The notes under the pieces were generated by a model. It was not told the origin of the DNA, ran no database searches, and worked only from the letters and a program-made list of their open reading frames with translations. Position numbers and translations under genes: made by a program. From Candidatus Fermentibacterota bacterium (lineage in GTDB: Bacteria > Fermentibacterota > Fermentibacteria > Fermentibacterales > JCC-6): a DNA stretch of 37,420 bases. Positions 34,535-37,420 of the stretch are shown one piece after another; within the stretch, counting starts at the first letter, position 1, and every line of letters begins with the position of its first letter. The DNA is taken from positions 1-37,420 of the forward strand of contig QNDS01000003.1 of assembly GCA_003644925.1 (NCBI GenBank), written 5' to 3'.

Positions 34535-35401
34535 TCAGTCGTTTATCTCTTTTCCGGTCAGTTTCAGGAAAACATCCTCCAGAGTGGATTTCTCTGTATG
34601 AAAGTCCCCCAGTTCAATCTCTCTGTTTACAAGCAGCTTCACGATTTCAACTACTGCCGAACTGTCCTGTACATGTGCTATGGTTTTTCCACCATCCCTG
34701 AAGACCTTAACCACTCCGGTTATCGATTCCAACTCACTCTCATTAAAGCTTTCGGGAATTCCCATGATAACACTGAGGGCGGCGGCATGGGACCTGATAA
34801 GTGATTCGGGAGTATCCATGGCTACGATCTTCCCATTATCGATTATGGCGACCCGGTCACAGAGCTTCTCAGCCTCATCCATATAATGAGTGGAGAGGAA
34901 AACGGTTTTGCCGTCGTCCCTCAACCCTCTGACAAGATCCCACATCGAACGTCTTGAGCGGGGATCAAGACCGCTCGTCAGTTCATCAAAAAATACTATT
35001 TCAGGATCACCGACAAGGGACAGCGCTACGAAGAGCCTTTTCTTCTGCCCCCCTGACAGGGCTGAGAAATGCGACTCCTTCTTATCCGACAATCCCAATC
35101 TTGCGAGGATCCCGGAAGTATCAGCAGGATTCCCGTAAAAGCACGAGAAAAGATCAATTGCTTCCCATACTTTCATTCTATCGGGAAGTTCGGATTCCTG
35201 CTGCTGGATGCCTACCTTTTCCAGGAGAGCCTTTCGCTGCCTTAGGGGATCAAAGCCCAATACGCTGATGAATCCCGAATCGGGTTTGCGCATGCTTACG
35301 ATGCAGTCCATGGTTGTGGTTTTACCAGCGCCATTGGGTCCTACAATGCCGAAGATCTCCCCCCTCGATACGCAAAGGGAGATGCCATCGACGGCATGCA
35401 C
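34535..35401 (-). CDS. ABC exporter ATP-binding protein
   Basis: Walker A GPNGAGKTT, signature LSGGQKKR, Walker B IVFFDELTSGLDP and the switch histidine of LSTHYMDEAEK are all present, followed by a C-terminal extension found in drug/lipid exporter ATPases. The listed start is GTG 35401. The true start is probably earlier. In frame, upstream bases encode LPEVVVRVEDLKKCYGE, exactly the N-terminal strand expected for this family, and no ATG, GTG or TTG exists there. CTG at 35452 has GAGG five bases before it and is the best candidate, so a rare CTG start adding 17 residues is likely. The gene is coupled to the downstream permease, and follows the beta-propeller gene by about 20 bases. Confidence 0.9.
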   Translation of the reverse strand: MHAVDGISLCVSRGEIFGIVGPNGAGKTTTMDCIVSMRKPDSGFISVLGFDPLRQRKALLEKVGIQQQESELPDRMKVWEAIDLFSCFYGNPADTSGILARLGLSDKKESHFSALSGGQKKRLFVALSLVGDPEIVFFDELTSGLDPRSRRSMWDLVRGLRDDGKTVFLSTHYMDEAEKLCDRVAIIDNGKIVAMDTPESLIRSHAAALSVIMGIPESFNESELESITGVVKVFRDGGKTIAHVQDSSAVVEIVKLLVNREIELGDFHTEKSTLEDVFLKLTGKEIND

Positions 35402-35472
35402 CTCGCCATAGCATTTTTTCAGATCTTCGACACGAACAACTACTTCAGGCAGGATGACCTCAATTCTCCTGT

Positions 35473-36984
35473 TCAGTTCAGGACTGTTACCGTTTTCTTA
35501 AGCTCCAGCGAGCCGTTGGACAGGACAACGAAGAACACTCCGGAATTCCACGATGACACATCAACTGTCTCCTCACCGCTGAGTTCAGCAGACCATACGA
35601 GCCGGCCGGAAAGATCATAGATCCCGCAGTTCCACTCTCCCTGCGGCGGGGTGAGAACCATTACGCTTTCCAGAGGGTTCTGCATGACTATATTTCCGGC
35701 AAATCCTACCGGAGGGTTTTCTCCACAGGATGTTCCGACTGCGGAGAGGAAAGCCCAGGCATGATATGGCTGGCTCTGCTGGTCCTGCAGACCCGCCAGT
35801 ACAATGGGTGAAGGAGAAATTGTTTCCATATAAATTGTGCTTACGTTGTAAACTCTTTCAGTAAAAGGCTGCTCCCAGATCAGATCCCCGCTCAGTGCAT
35901 CAACAAGTGTTATCTTTCTTCCGTTGATGCTTCCTCCAACGATGCATGGAACCCATGCCCCCGCGGTGTAGACTGAATCAGCCCAGGCTACACTCCAGGT
36001 ATTCGAACCTGTGGCGTAACTCCATAGGGTAACTCCGGTGGCTCCATCGAGACAGATCGTTCCCGCATTGTCCCCGGCAACAGCGATCTCTGCAATTCCA
36101 TCCCCATTTATATCTGGTCCCCCTTCAACATCAAGAAGCATTCCTCCGAGATCTCTTGCCCACAGCGAATCACCGCCAAGGCTGTAACACTGCACTTCTC
36201 CGCTGAAAGAACTGCTGACCATCCAGGGAACGGTATCCTCACGATCAACAGCCGATACGCACATGACATCTCCGCCGCCGTTCCTGTTCCATATAAGAGA
36301 GCCGTCTGCACCATCTACCAGTTCCAGTGTGAAGTCTGTGTAGGAGTTTCCTCCTATTCCAAGGTATATCTCCTGTACACCGTCACCCGTTACATCAGGT
36401 ACGGCAAGTACATCCTCAACGGCATCCACCGTGGTTCTGGTCCAGAGGGTATCCCCGGTAGCACCGTTCAAGCAGGCTGCAGCGGATGTGTTGGCACCCC
36501 CCGTAGAACCGAACCCCCCGAGAAGCTCCGGAAGGTTATCGCCGGTCTGATCTTCCATCAGACAGCAGCTGTAACCCCATCCGGCTCCGGTGGACATGTT
36601 CTCATATGCGCTCCACAACCATATAAGGGATCCGTCTATCCCGGAAATCAGTATCAGGCATCTTCCCGGAGGGGCATAACCGCCCGGTGTGGCCATCAGA
36701 ATATCTCCGTAACCGTCTCCATTCATGTCCGGCACTCCTGCAAGGCCCTCATCCTGGTAAATGCCGTTGTACTGATCACTGGTCCAGAGGGTATCCCCTG
36801 AAGCACCTGAAAGGCACCACAGAGTAGGCTCATCATCAAAGTAGTTTAAACCGCTGGCCACATCCGGAACACCATCACCGTCTATATCGCCGATATCAAC
36901 CGTTGAATAAACACCGCCGCTTGTAACGTTCGCCCACAGTGTATCCGGCGCACTTGCAGTAAGAATCAGTATCATTAATATCAT
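35473..36984 (-). CDS. Exported FG-GAP/VCBS beta-propeller protein with sorting domain
   Basis: The 503-residue protein starts with a short hydrophobic signal (about 12 residues, cleavage after TASA) preceded by AAGGAGATG. Repeated calcium-loop motifs DIDGDGVPD, DMNGDGYGD, DVTGDGVQE and DINGDGIAE alternate with GATGDTLW-type PQQ-like blades, giving a propeller of roughly seven blades. The last 80 residues (IYDLSGRLVWSAEL, SGVFFVVLSNGS, KKTVTVLN) match a type IX secretion tail. The protein is therefore likely displayed or secreted at the surface, possibly for binding or adhesion. The downstream ABC genes follow with a very small gap and may share its transcript, though no functional tie is known. 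Confidence 0.88.
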   Translation of the reverse strand: MILMILILTASAPDTLWANVTSGGVYSTVDIGDIDGDGVPDVASGLNYFDDEPTLWCLSGASGDTLWTSDQYNGIYQDEGLAGVPDMNGDGYGDILMATPGGYAPPGRCLILISGIDGSLIWLWSAYENMSTGAGWGYSCCLMEDQTGDNLPELLGGFGSTGGANTSAAACLNGATGDTLWTRTTVDAVEDVLAVPDVTGDGVQEIYLGIGGNSYTDFTLELVDGADGSLIWNRNGGGDVMCVSAVDREDTVPWMVSSSFSGEVQCYSLGGDSLWARDLGGMLLDVEGGPDINGDGIAEIAVAGDNAGTICLDGATGVTLWSYATGSNTWSVAWADSVYTAGAWVPCIVGGSINGRKITLVDALSGDLIWEQPFTERVYNVSTIYMETISPSPIVLAGLQDQQSQPYHAWAFLSAVGTSCGENPPVGFAGNIVMQNPLESVMVLTPPQGEWNCGIYDLSGRLVWSAELSGEETVDVSSWNSGVFFVVLSNGSLELKKTVTVLN

Positions 36985-37022
36985 TATCGATCATCTCCTT
37001 GCACGATAGGGACGTATCCTGC

Positions 37023-37420
37023 TTATAATCCAGTGTTTTCCAGAAAGAGGAGTAATGCTGCAAGAATCAGGCAGCCGGGTATCACCACCAGCCATGGATT
37101 GACATTTAAAATCTCCGGGATGGTCTTTGTCCCGAAATCACCCTTCTGAAGAATACCGCGTCTCAGTCTTGGATAGAGACCGGCATACAGGCCGGATCCT
37201 ATCAGAATGCCCGCCACTCCTCCCAGCAGCGCATCCAGGGCGCCTGTTCCAACGGCTCCGGATACCGTCCCGGGACAGTAGCCGAGAGTCGCGAAACCGA
37301 CACCGAAGATAAGACCGCCGACCGCTGATGATCCGAGTGATCCGGGTTTAGGATGAAGTTTGACAAGACCGGCGCTTTTCAGAGCGTAAATTCCCAGCGA
37401 ACCGGTGATAACTGCTGACA
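37023..37420 (-). CDS. YeeE/YedE-family sulfur transport protein, 5' end cut by window edge
   Basis: The frame is open from the right edge to a TAA at 37023-37025, so the N-terminal part lies beyond the window. The visible 131 residues carry the conserved GFATLGYCPGTVSGAVGTG motif of the family. Its essential cysteine sits in CPGT, and membrane segments surround it. YeeE-type proteins import thiosulfate, and YedE-type members have been linked to selenium metabolism. The gene lies 39 bases upstream of the propeller gene on the same strand. An apparent short frame starting inside it at 37217 is only the tail of this gene. Confidence 0.85.
   Translation of the reverse strand, partial: SAVITGSLGIYALKSAGLVKLHPKPGSLGSSAVGGLIFGVGFATLGYCPGTVSGAVGTGALDALLGGVAGILIGSGLYAGLYPRLRRGILQKGDFGTKTIPEILNVNPWLVVIPGCLILAALLLFLENTGL

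Overview
The window looks like chromosomal DNA of an uncultured anaerobic, Gram-negative-type bacterium. Two predicted secreted proteins (4539-6023 and 35473-36984) end in domains resembling type IX secretion (Por secretion-tail) sorting domains. A lipoprotein, a probable small beta-barrel protein and two flavin-based electron-bifurcation modules are also present. This fits the Bacteroidetes/Chlorobi/Fibrobacteres side of the tree or neighbouring candidate phyla (Fermentibacteria- or Cloacimonetes-like). No rRNA, tRNA or CRISPR array is visible, so the phylum cannot be fixed. Genes are dense on both strands and no gene-free gap exceeds about 300 bases.

Layout. (1) 1-2417, minus: lipoprotein, LarA-type nickel enzyme, and a membrane histidine kinase cut by the left edge, all coupled. 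(2) 2573-6023, plus: a Tim44-like/TerB-like membrane protein and a secreted C10 cysteine protease. (3) 6052-12031, minus: a PAS/GAF histidine kinase with a degenerate NtrC-like regulator, a small barrel protein and a NatAB-like ABC exporter. (4) 12130-12929: a REP-associated tyrosine transposase bracketed by palindromic hairpins, with a third, solo hairpin at 30061. (5) 12936-22458, minus: nfnA, nfnB, a receiver-RAM-RAM protein, then NuoE, NuoF and a NuoG-GltD fusion. The divergent gdhA follows. Together these are redox modules for NADH, NADPH and ferredoxin beside an NAD(P)H-dependent glutamate enzyme. (6) About 24330-26940: a visibly different, partly AT-rich accessory stretch with a ParD/RelE toxin-antitoxin pair, a GNAT acetyltransferase flanked by two attC-like sites, a methyltransferase and an orphan. 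This looks like a small integron cassette cluster without an integrase in view. (7) 27014-31276: a PEP-synthase-like ATP-grasp protein with pseudo-receiver domains, and an AbrB-like regulator with a palindromic operator upstream of a TauE/SafE permease. (8) 31305-37420: a B12-binding radical SAM protein, an orphan, a short gene with an in-frame UGA and a SECIS-like hairpin, an ABC exporter, a beta-propeller sorting-domain protein and a partial YeeE/YedE sulfur transporter.

The most interesting signal is at 33499-33747. An 82-codon gene has a good ribosome binding site, a UGA at codon 19 and open frame beyond it. A two-part stem-loop starts six bases after the UGA and has a GG-containing apical loop 22 bases downstream. 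It looks like an unrecognised small selenoprotein of a DUF4242-like fold. Next are the attC-like pair, the adjacent bifurcation modules with a regulator that has no visible DNA-binding domain, and the transposase whose stop codon lies inside its own flanking hairpin.
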